A stretch of DNA of 64,000 bases, taken from assembly GCA_033032865.1 (NCBI GenBank), contig JAWHQI010000170.1, positions 245,001 to 309,000 of the forward strand, written 5' to 3'. The stretch comes from Dactylorhiza incarnata (taxonomy: Eukaryota; Streptophyta; Magnoliopsida; Asparagales; Orchidaceae). The stretch's first letter is position 1. Every line of letters starts with the position of its first letter. The notes beneath the pieces were generated by a model, which saw only the letters and a list, made by a program, of their open reading frames with translations, was not told where the DNA came from and did not search any database. Positions 10,101-20,166 of the stretch are shown here, piece after piece. Both the position numbers and the translations under genes were made by a program.

Positions 10101-10160
10101 GTTAAGCGTGCTCGGGCTGGAGTAGTCACGGGATGGGTGACCTCCTGGGAAGTCCACGTG
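10101..10160 (+). repeat. 5S rRNA-derived segment 4 (sense, slightly truncated)
   Basis: Begins directly at GTTAAGCGTGCTCGGGC, lacking the CCGTA that precedes it in the other copies. Confidence 0.8.
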
Positions 10161-10722
10161 CCGCTTAACTGGCTCAATTCTCATCAAAGGGAGGGCGTGG
10201 GTTCGTGCCCCCCCCTCCAACAACCCGTTGTGCCCTGTGGTGGGACAGAGAGGGGTTGGGGTGTACGGCCTGCAGGCTTGTTGTTGACCAGTTGTGGTCA
10301 GGCTGAACCGAAGGCGCCAGTGTCCTAGGACGGGGCCAGTGTTGACTGGTCAGGCCGATCCCAGAATGGGCATGGGCCGTCGGTGCCGGCAGTTCCTGGG
10401 GGTCAGTGACCCGGATGGGCTTGGGCCAGGACTGTTATAAAAAGTGCACTTTTTGTAACAGTCCTGGCCCAAGCCTCACCGGGTCTTGCCGCCCCAGGAA
10501 CTGCCGGCACCGGCGGCCCAGGCCCATCCTGGGAGCGGCCTGACCAGTCAACACTGGCCCCGTCCTAGGACACTGGCACCATCGGTTCAGCCTGACCACA
10601 ACTGGTCAACAACAAGCCTGCAGGCCGTACACCCCAACCCCTCTCTGGCCCACCACAGGGCCCAGCGGGTTGTTGGAGACATACCGTCTCCCTTCGGTGA
10701 GAATGAGCCAGTTAAGCGGCGG

Positions 10723-10788
10723 CACGTGGACTTCCCAGGAGGTCACCCATCCCGTGACTACTCCAGCCCGAGCACGCTTAACTACGGA
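10723..10788 (-). repeat. 5S rRNA-derived segment 5 (antisense)
   Basis: Antisense 5S promoter half, nearly identical to segment 3. Confidence 0.8.
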
Positions 10789-10818
10789 AAGCACAGTTGG
10801 TGATGAGAAGTGAAAGTA

Positions 10819-10886
10819 TTCCGTAGTTAAGCGTGCTCGGGCTGGAGTAGTCACGGGATGGGTGACCTCCTGGGAAGTCCACGTGC
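10819..10886 (+). repeat. 5S rRNA-derived segment 6 (sense)
   Basis: Sense copy with A-box-like and C-box-like motifs intact, in head-to-head arrangement with segment 5. Confidence 0.8.
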
Positions 10887-11229
10887 CGCCGCTTAACTGG
10901 CTCACTTCTCACCGAAGGGAGACGGTATGTCTCCAACAACCCGCTGGGCCCTGTGGTGGGCCAGAGAGGGGTTGGGGTGTACGGCCTGCAGGCTTGTTGT
11001 TGACCAGTTGTGGTCAGGCTGAACCGATGGTGCCAGTGTCCTAGGACGGGGCCAGTGTTGACTGGTCAGGCCGCTCCCAGGATGGGCCTGGGCCGCCGGT
11101 GCCGGCAGTTCCTGGGGCGGCAAGACCCGGTGAGGCTTGGGCCAGGACCGTTACAATAGGCAACTGAGTTATGCCCCCCGCTATCATTGGTGACTCTGGG
11201 CAAAATGTATCTCTATCTGGCATTTGTGT

Positions 11230-11831
11230 TTGTGGTACGAGTTGGCCCTCATGGTATGACTCATCAGGCTGAAGTTGGGTGGAATGGGAGTGAGTAAGAA
11301 ATGTTATTGTTCATGTGTGGGAATGAAGAAAGGATTCACATATGCGCGCTCCTCGTAGCAAGGAGTGGGGATCTCTACATTGAATACTTAGTTTATCCTC
11401 ATATTTTGAGGGATGTCAATCTCATACGCGTTCATACTGATCCTTCGTATGACTGTGTAGGAGCCCATTCAACGGGCGCTTAATTGTTTTGTTGTTCGGT
11501 TGTTCCTAGAAGGAAACTCTCTGAACGTATATGAATCATCACTTGCTCTCCATCTTCAAAAAAAAATTCCCTCCTGTGTTGATCTACCTGGGTCTTATAG
11601 TAATTATTACTCACTGCAATTTTTTCCAGACTGTTTCATTAAGTTCATACAAATGTTGAATGGAAGACTCTACAGACGTATTGGGTCGGGACTCTATAGG
11701 GATGTAGATCAGGTCAATGGGTTTGCTAGGGTCATAACCTAATATGATGTGAAATGGACTCAGACGCCTGGTCCTATTAACCAAACTATTATAAACAAAT
11801 TCTGCGATGGGCAGACCAGAATCTCAGGCAA
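11230..11831 (-). pseudogene. Ty3/gypsy integrase C-terminal part, decayed
   Basis: Reading down from 11831 on the minus strand, after frame changes, gives integrase-type text: a YNSLVNRT-like block, SPFHIILGYDPSKPIDL, then SIQHLYELNETVWKKLQ and GEQVMIHIRSESF. These match the end of the integrase core and its C-terminal domain in Ty3 elements. Several stops and shifts make it non-functional. The upstream half of the same gene appears to lie at 14600-15300, separated by the LTR-like insertion 11832-14540. Confidence 0.7.
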
Positions 11832-12066
11832 AAGGGGTCGTAACACCCCAATTTTTCTTTTAATTGTGGCTTTAAAAGACCCTAGAGGGTTGGAGTAGGT
11901 TCATGCAAGTTCGTGTACACTTATGAGGTATTTATGGGTCATTTAGAGGGGTTTCTCACTCTACACTGGTAGGCACACGGCCATGTGCATGGCCGTGTAC
12001 AATCCCTGGAGCTAATGTCTTCCAGAAAATCATCCTGAGCCCGACACGGCCTGTGACACGGTCTTT

Positions 12067-12148
12067 GACACGGCCTGGAGGAGGACATGTCACTGGCCCT
12101 GACAGTGGACACGGCCTGGAGGAAGCCATGTCACTGGCCATGTCAGTG
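12067..12148 (+). repeat. Two 41-bp tandem repeats in a CACGGCC array
   Basis: Units 12067-12107 and 12108-12148 both begin GACACGGCCTGGAGGA. They sit in a wider region with many CACGGCC and GGCCGTG words in both orientations, giving potential hairpins. Confidence 0.8.
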
Positions 12149-12929
12149 GACACGGCACAGCACACGGCCTGTCCAGGACATGTGTCAGGGCGTATCCAGG
12201 CCCAGGAAGAGACTGTTTTGAGCAGTTTTCTGGATTGCGGAACACGACCATGTACACGGCCATGCGGGAGGTCATGTCCAGGGCCGCAAACATTTATTTT
12301 GACACGTTTTCAGCCATTAAATTGGGGGTTTGATGATTCTAATGGGCTAGGATCAACCCGAACTTTGTTTTGATCGGTTTAGGGCCGAAAATAGGGATCA
12401 TTTGGCATTGGAGACTCTCTCTCGAAGGTTTAGAAAGAGAAGAGAGAAAGAGAGCTTGGAGGAGGAAGAAGAAGGTGTCGTCGGAGCTAGAGAGCTCCAA
12501 TCATCGATCCGTCGCCGCCAACGCGTAGGGAATCACACCACGCTTCTCCTTCACCCACTTTCTTGAGGCTTCCATGGCCAGAAAGGAATGGACGAAGGTA
12601 ATGATGCCTCTCTTCATCTTTAAGACATTGTATGCCCATTTTCGTTGTGTTATTCTTGCATAAGAGAGTCTCCCCCACTAATTAGTTGAGGGTATGACCT
12701 CAGTTGGTTCGCTAGAACCTCGGGGCATGGGATTGTGTCCCGGGCATATGATTGCATTAGAAATCCGGTAATCGTTGGGGATTTAGGCATTTTGTGTGAA
12801 GCCTACCCATGGTCGTAGGCCCTAATCGGTGATGTTGCTTTGAAGTTTGTATTTAGGGTTGACCTAATATGCGTGGCGAATAAATACTTCGAGATAAACG
12901 TCATAATGGATGTTGGGTTTGTGGATGTG

Positions 12930-13490
12930 GGGTTATCTAGCCATTCCTAGTGAAACCCCTATGGTCGAGGCCATTGATTTGACCCTTTAGTGGAATCCAC
13001 GGCGAGAAAGCGATTAGAAATTGATTATTGTTTGGCAACCGTGACTGTAGCATTATTATGTTGATGGATTAAGAATCGCGTGATTCAAAAATCATTAAAA
13101 TGGCAATTTGAGGATTTTGAATTATTTATCCATTCTTAGTGAAAGCCCTATGGGGGCGGCCATTGATTTGGCCCTTTGATGGATTCTATGGCGCGAGAGC
13201 GATTGGAAGTCAATTGTTATGCGGCGACCGTGAGAGTTGTGTTATTATGTCGATGGATTAATAATCATGTAATTTGGAGACCGTTAAAATGGTAATTGGG
13301 GGACATGGCTATTCCTAGTGAAAGTCCTATGTTCGCGGCTGCCGATTTGGCCCTTAATGAATTCCACAGCACGAAAAAAGATTGAGAAACAATTGTGGTT
13401 CGGCGACCGTGAGAGTAACGTTGTTATGTGATAGATCCATGATAGAGTGATTTAGAGACCGTTAGAACGGCAATTTGGGAATTCCACGGT
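12930..13490 (+). repeat. Three ~185-bp diverged tandem repeats
   Basis: Copies start near 12941, 13130 and 13309. Each holds CCATTCCTAGTGAAA, a GGCCATTGATTTG block, a CGACCGTGAGAG-like block and an ATGGCAATTTG-like ending. Spacing is 189 and 179 bp. Confidence 0.8.
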
Positions 13491-14599
13491 GCGGAGTGGG
13501 TCAGACAGTAGTGTTGTCCGCCGACTGTGTGTGTAGGAATGTGGGTAAGTGTCGGAGATGCCATAAACCTCTGCCTAGGATCAAGTCATGGAGACGACCT
13601 AGACCTCATACGATAGATCCAAGAGGAGTTGAAAATTCTCCTCATTAATGTGGGTTACTTATGTTCTCATTGATTGTTTGAAGTTTATGCCACTTATGGC
13701 TTCCATTTGTATTGTGTTAGTGGACCTTAGTCACGGATCTCATCATGGAGATGAACATAGACCTCCTACGACGGATCTAATAGGAAATGAACCTAGACCT
13801 CCTACGACTATCTAATAGGAGACCAACCAAGACCTCCTAACAAATCATGGACGAGAGACGAACCTATACTTCCTATCTATATACTCGCTGAGGGACCTAT
13901 ACCTTATTAACTGACTACTCGACGAGGGAGATGAACCTAAACATCCCTATCGAAGAAATTTTGTGTGCCATGTGAGCATGAACTTGTGTGGTCCTGAATA
14001 CCTACGACCCCTTTGATGATTATGTGATTGCTCTGTTAGCTTCATACGGTGTTGTGATAAGCAGTTGTGGAGAAACTTCGGATGAACCTAACTATCATGA
14101 ATTGCATTTCCTAAATTCTCTTTATTATTGATAAACCTATATGATTGATTGTGTATGAGCCTTCATCCTGTGTAGCTTAGCTTTACTTTCAATTTTGGTG
14201 CATATTGCATGCTTCGTGCGTACTTGCAGGTGTGCGGTGATTCGCCCCGGGGTCCACTAGGACGGTCGGGGGGAGGGATCGTTATGCGTTTTGTGGTCAG
14301 CTCATAGCTAACCCGCGTTTTCCTCTGACTTGTGTTTAGTGCATGTAGCATAGCGCGCAGTGGAGCTTAGCGGGCTAAAAGCCCATAGCCGCCTAAAGAA
14401 AAGAATAGCCGCGTTTTCTGATTTTACGTTCCGGCCTGCGAGTTGATGAATAAATTGTGTATTCTTGCATGTTAGTAGCATTAATACTCTATTGTGATTT
14501 GATGTGATGTAAGGGCATAAGACTTATTCGTATTTTCATTTCAAAGATAGTGTGGACATTCATAAATAGCTCATAACGCCATACCAATTTTCTTTCACA

Positions 14600-15300
14600 A
14601 CGTTTTTCATAAATAGCTCATGAATCGAACGTCGCGGTCGGGAACTATAGATGTAGAATCCCGTGATACTTGAAAACCTCGCTAAAGAACAAAGTTGTCG
14701 CATGAGATGCATCTGCGATCTTTTTGCATGGAATGAAGTGGGTCATTTTCGGAAAACAGTCTACCACGACAAAGATGGAATCGTGCTTCCTCAGAGTGCG
14801 AGGGAGCCCGAATATGAAATTCATGTTAATGTCAGTCTAGGGCAAGTGTAGGCTAGGAAGCGGAGTATACAAACCGGTGGGTTATAGTGTCTCTTTCGAG
14901 GTCTGACGGACTCGACAGTGTCTAACTATCCTCACGATATCCTTCTTCAGGCTAGGCCAGAAGAAGCGATCCTCAACTAACGCGACAGTCTTGTCTCAAC
15001 TGAAATTTCTTGCGGCTACGCCAGTCTATAGCTCCCAGATAAAAAAATCCATGAGGGACGTCTGTGGTACACAGAGGCGGGAACCAAAGAATAGGTAATC
15101 ATCAGAGAACGCCCTCGCAAAGCTCAGAGGGGGTCTCTCATCAGGGTGTCATAGATGTAGCCAAAGTTTGGGCACTCCGAGTAATCGTACACTAAACGCT
15201 CGAAGCTCTCAACTACTGTGCTTAGAGTATATAGAAAGTTGACTCTAGTATGTGGAAGGCTGACTCATAGACTTAGGGCATCAGCGGGTTTGTTCTCTAC
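14600..15300 (-). pseudogene. Ty3/gypsy RNase H end to integrase core, decayed
   Basis: On the minus strand, from high to low coordinate: a spacer with YDYSECPNFGYIYDTLMRDP, the zinc-finger region (DRFFWPSLKKDIVRIVRHC), then the integrase core with [18 protein letters not shown] (first catalytic Asp region) and VPDRDVRFMSYL (second). The frame is broken repeatedly. It matches the upstream half of the integrase whose end lies at 11230-11831. The direct repeat ATAAATAGCTCAT at about 14552 and 14610 marks a local duplication near the breakpoint. Confidence 0.75.
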
Positions 15301-15305
15301 ACGCG

Positions 15306-15500
15306 CTCGATGTAATACCTCGCTAAGCATGATAAGGTACGACGTTAATTTTGAGTTATGATTACGCGCAAAGATAAATAAATAAATAATAAAAAGAAAA
15401 GACTCCTTAATGATGAAACCGACGAGGTGGCAGCGCAGTGATTTCCTGAATCAGATTTTATACATAATTTAATGTAATTTATGTTTGCTTATGATGAAAC
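15306..15500 (+). repeat. LTR fragment (TGTAATACCTCG family)
   Basis: TGTAATACCTCGCTAAGC onward is homologous to 16036-16215, which directly follows a chromodomain-bearing pol end. The two are therefore starts of the same LTR family, about 730 bp apart. This copy has CTCCTTAATGATGAAACCGA where the other has CTCCATAATGATGTGAC. Confidence 0.65.
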
Positions 15501-15511
15501 CGATGAGGTGG

Positions 15512-15670
15512 CCCGCTCTCGATGTGGTTTACTAGGCGAACCTTCCTTCTGCTCGCTGCATATGGGTTGTACACCCGAACATTGAGGTAGGGCCCGCTTT
15601 CGTTGTGGTTTACTGGGGCAAACCTTCCTTTTGCTCGCTGAATACGGGTTGTACACCCGGTATGTGGGAC
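15512..15670 (+). repeat. Two ~79-bp tandem repeats
   Basis: Units 15512-15590 and 15591-15670 both contain GTGGTTTACT, AACCTTCCTT and GGTTGTACACCC, with about ten substitutions between them. Confidence 0.75.
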
Positions 15671-15693
15671 CTTTCCAATTATTAAAAGAATTG

Positions 15694-16030
15694 GCTAAGT
15701 GGCATATAAATTGCCTTTATCGAAGGATCTCAAGAATCTTTATGATGCATTTCATGTTTCCACACTGCGGAAGTACATTCCTGATCCTGAGAAGATGATC
15801 CTATCTGAAGATATCCATATAGAATTTGATTTGTCCAATCCAGACGAGCCGAGCCATATCGAATTATAGATTGGTTAAGAAGCTCCACAATCATGAGGTG
15901 AAATTCGCCAAAGTTTGGTGGAAGAATTGTAGTGTTCACGAAGCAACTTGGGAAAGAGAAGAAATTATGAGAGAGTTGTTTCCACACCTTTTTTATATCA
16001 AACTAAAAATTGTGAATGCAAATTTGTGAG
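15694..16030 (+). pseudogene. Ty3/gypsy pol 3' end with chromodomain
   Basis: A VAYKLPLS-like block, the FHVSTLRKYIPDPEK motif and, after a stop and frame shift, a chromodomain-like segment (VKFAKVWWKNCSVHEATWEREEIMRE) just before the stop near 16027. Known chromoviral integrases end this way. It is followed within 10 bp by an LTR start. Everything upstream is missing. Confidence 0.75.
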
Positions 16031-16035
16031 AGAAT

Positions 16036-16230
16036 TGAAATACCTCGACAAATATGATAAAGCACGATATTAATTTTTAGTTATGATTACACATAAATAT
16101 AAATAAATAAATAATAAAATGAAAAAAAAAAAACTCCATAATGATGTGACAAAGCAGTGATTTCCAGAAATGGATTTTGTACACAATTTTATGTAATATA
16201 TGTTTGCCTATATTAAGTTATAATTCATAA
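16036..16230 (+). repeat. LTR start following the chromodomain pol end
   Basis: TGAAATACCTCGACAAATAT aligns with the LTR fragment at 15306. The homology runs at least to TGTTTGCCTA near 16210. The far end of this LTR could not be fixed. Confidence 0.55.
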
Positions 16231-17487
16231 ATTAAATTATATATATATAATAGGCTAACTTGGAGACATTATTTTGGGTTGCTAGTGTCAGTCACTTGGC
16301 TTTCCTTTTAAAGTTGTCAGTTCATTTCTAATAATTAATGATAGCTATTTGGCTTTCCTTTTAAAGTTGACGGTTCTTGAAGGATTTGGAAATTTGTGGA
16401 AATGGAGGAAAACTCTCTGCCCTATAGTGGAATCCACCTGGCTACTTTGCAATACCTGATATCAAACGGGCGGCTTTGATATGGGGAAATTTAAGGACCT
16501 CCACGCTAAGCCATCGGATGGAATTAAAAAGTGGTATCGGCTTTCGATTATTTCATTCTTCATGTCTATCATTTTTCTCTTCATGCGAGCGATTGTCGAG
16601 CGGGACAATTAGGGCTTCCTGGTGCAAGGGTTGCGATCGCCGGAAGCTCACAATCTTTTCTTCATCCCTCTTCACTTCTTCGTGTCGAGCCTAGTGACTT
16701 TGGTGCCGTGAAAATTAGTCCCCTGCTTCAATGTCGAGCTCGGCTGGAGTTTACTCGGTGAAATCCAAGGTGATTATTTTAAGCTATGATGATTCTTCTT
16801 TCTTTCTTGATATATGATATGGAACCCTCTTCTTTCTGCTAGTATGAGATAGATTGATATAATGGTCCGTGGTTTTCTCTCTTTGATATAGTCGGCTACT
16901 CCTAGATTGGTGATTTTCTTCTTCTTCATGAGTGATTCTACAGACGTCTTACTATCTTCTTCACATTTGTGATCTTCTCTATAAGTTTCGGTTCTAAAAA
17001 TGCTAGGGATTTTCATGATGCTATCATCAGAGGTTATTTAAATGTAATTTAATGTGCTCATCGGGATGATCAATAGTTAGTGGTTATGATGCTCAAATCT
17101 GAGATGTATAGTTGGGAAGGCTATTTTTTAGGAAATCCGAAGGAAGAAAGTGTTATTTTCGTCTTATCAGTAACTAATTTAAATTGGATGTAACACTAAA
17201 CTCATTAAAGGTGTTCACTAACCCCGATGGTCCCTTTAAAAGCTGTCGGATTATCCTCCTAGTATTGTTAATGAACCCCCCTTCCTAGAATGCAACTCGC
17301 GTAATAAAAGGAAATTAAAAGTGAAATCTAAGTATTTCAGAGGTCAAGTCCCTAATTAAACGAAAGTCCCAGTGGAAAAATTAGCACTTGAGATGGCATC
17401 AACAGAAGGAAGAGAGTCAAAGTAAGGATAAGGGTAAAGGAAAAGCATCGGTGAGTTCTTATTTAATTTACGTTTATTTATTTATTT
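16231..17487. other. Unassigned, probably LTR or element interior
   Basis: No credible coding sequence. The text TGTAACACTAAACTC near 17190 resembles an LTR start but lacks a second copy. Confidence 0.35.
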
Positions 17488-17710
17488 ACGCATATGCTTG
17501 CAATAGAAGGGGAGCCTTGGCGCATTGGTTAAGGTGTCGTCGTGTGACCTTGAGGTCACGGGTTCGAGTCTTGGAAGCAGCCTCTTGCAAAAATGCAAGG
17601 TAAGGTTTGCCTACATTTCACCCTTGTGGTGGGACCCTTCCCCGGACCATCGCTACGCGGGGATGCTTTGTGCACCGGGCTGTCCTTTTTTTACGCATAT
17701 GCTTGCAATA
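17488..17710 (+). mobile_element. Au-type SINE 1 with 18-bp target duplication
   Basis: The body 17506-17692 starts GAAGGGGAGCCTTGGCGCAT and has a tRNA-like head: A box in TGGCGCATTGGTTAAGG and B box GGGTTCGAGTC. The diagnostic family body follows (CAGCCTCTTGCAAAAATGCA, GGTGGGACCC, CCCCGGACC, GCGGGGATGCTTTGTGCACC), ending in CCTTTTTTT. It is flanked by perfect copies of ACGCATATGCTTGCAATA (17488-17505 and 17693-17710). Au SINEs are widespread in angiosperms. RNA polymerase III would start at the head; a LINE supplies the reverse transcriptase. Confidence 0.95.
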
Positions 17711-18028
17711 TTTAGATGAATTTTTTCTTAGGAAATAAATAAGTATTTTGATGTTTATTATGTTATGGAATTATGATCAGGAATGAATTCATTTTAATGC
17801 TACTGATGACTCTATGAAATATAAATATTCTAGATACCCGATTGACATATGATATGAATATTAAGAGAAATGAATGAATTTTGAATGGAGCAAAAATTAA
17901 AATAGATCCAATGAATCAAGTGTGAATTGTCTGTCAATGATGAGACGTCAGTTCAGGTGTCCCATAGGGACTCCATGCATGTTCGATAACCCTGAACTGA
18001 TATGATGCTGAGACTTTAGTTCAGGTGT
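17711..18028. other. AT-rich stretch with a short repeated block
   Basis: No gene. TTCAGGTGTCCCATAGG and CCCTGAACTGATATGATG occur twice (about 17953 and 18019), prefiguring the larger tandem duplication that follows. Confidence 0.5.
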
Positions 18029-18030
18029 CC

Positions 18031-18705
18031 CATAGGCGCTCAATGCTTATTTGATAACCCTGAACTGATATGATGTGACCATGCTAACCAAAAAGGGGTG
18101 TATGAAAAGAAATGATCAAATTACCATTAACTTTGTCAAATGAATCAAATAGATGAAAAGTAAAGAAGACGATGTTAATGAATATTAGATAAGCAAGATC
18201 AAGAGAAATGTATGCTTAATCACATGTTGTCTGAGTCATTGCCCTGTACTCTGATTCAGTCTTGATATTGCTACAATATACACTTACTTGCATTTCAAGG
18301 AAACCAAATTACCTCCTAGGAACACACGTCACTCTATTGTGGACCTCCTATCAAATAAGAAACCTGCCCATAGGCGCTCCATGCTTATTTGATAGCCCTG
18401 AACCGATTTGATGTGACCATGCTAACCAAAAAGGGGTGTATGAATAGAAAAGATCAAATTACCATTAACTTTGTCAAATGAATCAAATAAGATGAAAAGT
18501 AAAGAAGATGATGTTAATGAATATTAGATAAGCAAGTTCAAGAGAAATGTATGCTTAATCACATGTTGTCTGAGTCATTGCCCTATACTCTGATTCAGTT
18601 TTGATATTGCTACAATATACACTTGCATTTCAAGAAAACCAAATTACCTCCTAGGAACACACGTCACTCTACTGTGGACCTCCTATCAAACAAGAAACCT
18701 GCCCA
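18031..18705 (+). repeat. Tandem duplication, two ~338-bp copies
   Basis: CATAGGCGCT starts copies at 18031 and 18369; both end GAAACCTGCCCA. They differ by few substitutions and small indels (338 against about 335 bp). No coding sequence recognised. Confidence 0.9.
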
Positions 18706-19109
18706 ATTTGTACCTGAATACCCTTTTATCATCACGTGACCTTTATCATTCTACATAAGACTAGCTCATGGGTTTCCCTTAAAGTTTCTCAAAATATGAA
18801 CGACCGCGTACACGTAGGGTGGTCTTCGACTAGCCATAAACTAACTTACTACACTAACAAGAAATGCAATGTCATGTCTTGTGATTATCAGATAATCCAT
18901 TTTTTCACCAATATTATATATCGAGCTGAATTTCAAACAACTATTATTCAGCTGTCATAAACATAATGTTAGGGTCACCGGATTTTCAACATAGTTGCAT
19001 TCGTGCTTCGGAAAGATCCATATCATATTGTATTTGCATTAAGCATATGGACAAGGAAGTACTTAGTTGAGTTTACCCTAATCCATTGTCTAAAAATTAT
19101 TTTTGTAGA
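18706..19109. other. Unassigned AT-rich DNA
   Basis: No supported feature. The frame at 18736-18960 lacks any recognisable motif. Confidence 0.35.
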
Positions 19110-19430
19110 TAAACCATCAATTCAGGGATCCCCTTGTCATCACAACATACGCTAAAAATATCATTGACTGCATTAGGATACTGCTCACATCCTTCATAAG
19201 ACGATAGAATACAAAGTGATCAACTTTACATCTCTGACGCCCAACGTGTTCAAGAAATAAAGGCTCGCAAGGTGGTCTCATATCTCCTTTGCAGTTTCTA
19301 GACATACCATGGTGCTGTCTATGGAAGGGTCAATAATGTTAAGGAGATACCCAATGACAACCATGTCTCTTTCAATCCAGGTTCCTTCGTCGGTATCGTT
19401 GGCAGATGGAACATGAGGTGTCTGAGTAAG
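19110..19430 (-). pseudogene. Ty1/copia gag fragment
   Basis: The minus strand reads WIERDMVVIGYLLNIIDPSI and CLETAKEI, the conserved part of copia gag (UBN2-like), then breaks into stops while retaining a VGRQRCKVDHFVFYRLMKD-like stretch. It ends abruptly next to the LTR at 19464, suggesting the LTR element inserted into it. Confidence 0.6.
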
Positions 19431-19463
19431 ATGAGAGAAACGACCTTGAGAAGTGATGTAAAT

Positions 19464-19904
19464 TGTTATGAACAGAAATCTTCGATGAGCAATTCACTCA
19501 AAGTGATGCGCGCGTAAGAGAGAGAACCCAATGCTCAAAGTGATCCGGCAGAAAGAGCGAACTCAGGGCGAAAAACATTGCATTTCATCCATAATAAAGA
19601 TACATATGTGAGAGATAGAGAGAAAGAGTCCTAAGGAGAGGGGAGAGAGAAGGGGAAAGAGAGTCTAATACATTAATGATCCTCCAGGATGCCCAAATAC
19701 TCATGCATCTTCTTCTTATATAAACGAAGGAGGGCATATCAAACACATACATAATACTTAATTAATATAACTAACCAAGTTAATAATCATTAATTAATAT
19801 TAACTAATTAATTACAAAATATTCCATCTCACCATGAATTTATCATGGCGGCTTCCATATGCGCGCTTCGGTGGTTCCGACGAGGAGTGTCCGCTTGGCG
19901 AATA
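19464..19904 (-). repeat. LTR (3') of the non-autonomous element
   Basis: Begins TGTTATGAACAGAAATC on the plus strand. Shares tracts such as TACATTAATGATCCTCCAGG and AATACTTAATTAATATAACT with 21503-21951. Confidence 0.7.
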
Positions 19905-20166
19905 TGTGAGCGTAGCACAATACCACCCTTGAAAATTGACCTTGCCCAAGGCCAAGTTTAAATTTTTTGTCGAGGTTTTATAGAATGTCGTTAGCATGCA
20001 GGGTCGGAAAAAATAACGGCAGGTGCCATCTGGAGAAGGAGGAAGAATGATGATTAAGAGAAGTTGCTTGAAGAGAGGTGGATGGAATTTTGGGTACAAG
20101 GAGGAGGCTCCAAGAGCAAACGTGAGTTAGTGTTTAGGTTATCAGTGTGTGTGCAAACCTGAGTGG

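Larger units (their letters stand above)
9704..10439. repeat. 5S-containing palindrome, block 2
   Basis: Antisense arm to about 10100, sense arm from 10101. The sense arm lacks the head (it begins at GTTAAGCGTG), so the symmetry is offset. The left end has a duplicated terminus: two TAACAGTCCTGG starts about 40 bp apart (9706 and 9746). Confidence 0.8.
8120..11155. mobile_element. Composite palindromic Cassandra-like (5S-bearing) element
   Basis: A single 3036-bp insertion. It starts TGTAACAGTCCTGGCCCAAG and ends with the reverse complement form (CTTGGGCCAGGACCGTTACA), and is bracketed by the 5-bp direct repeat ATAGG (8115-8119 and 11156-11160). Inside it, at least seven blocks each consist of an antisense arm joined to a sense arm of the same unit. 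A full unit runs from a 5S rRNA-derived segment through CCAACAACCCGCTGGG and GTGTACGGCCTGCAGG stretches to an end reading CAGGACTGTTACA. The 5S segment and TG...TTACA ends are hallmarks of the LTR of Cassandra, a terminal-repeat retrotransposon in miniature. No coding sequence is present. The start of a Cassandra-type LTR upstream of the 5S part is missing in every unit. Blocks: 8120-8479, 8493-8611, 8626-8744, 8804-8922, 8927-9702, 9704-10439 and 10455-11155. Confidence 0.85.
10455..11155. repeat. 5S-containing palindrome, block 3
   Basis: Antisense arm 10455 to ~10790 and sense arm to 11155, joined at an irregular centre (GGAAAGCACAGTTGG). Both ends carry the second end-variant, with GGGTCTTGCCGCCCCAGG. 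The right end of this block is the right end of the whole insertion. Confidence 0.85.
11832..14540 (+). repeat. Large LTR-like insertion (candidate solo LTR)
   Basis: It begins just after AAAAGGGG with TCGTAACACCCCAATTTTTC, close to the TGTAACACCCC start common in plant Ty3 LTRs. It separates two halves of a minus-strand integrase. There is no coding capacity. It contains a CACGGCC-rich array (about 11970-12290), a leader-like purine-rich segment (12410-12480) and three ~185-bp tandem repeats. The right boundary is approximate because I found no clear CA end or target duplication. Confidence 0.5.

Noticed and set aside
9169..10886. 5S rRNA genes
   Set aside because: Only the internal promoter half of 5S is present in each copy; the first ~45 bases and the terminus are missing, and the copies sit inside LTR-like units.
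8272..11223. Many 60-110 codon frames in the composite element
   Set aside because: Same peptide strings recur on both strands because of palindromic repeats; they are not genes.
17506..17600. Functional tRNA gene
   Set aside because: A and B boxes belong to an Au SINE: diagnostic body, T-rich tail and target duplication are present.
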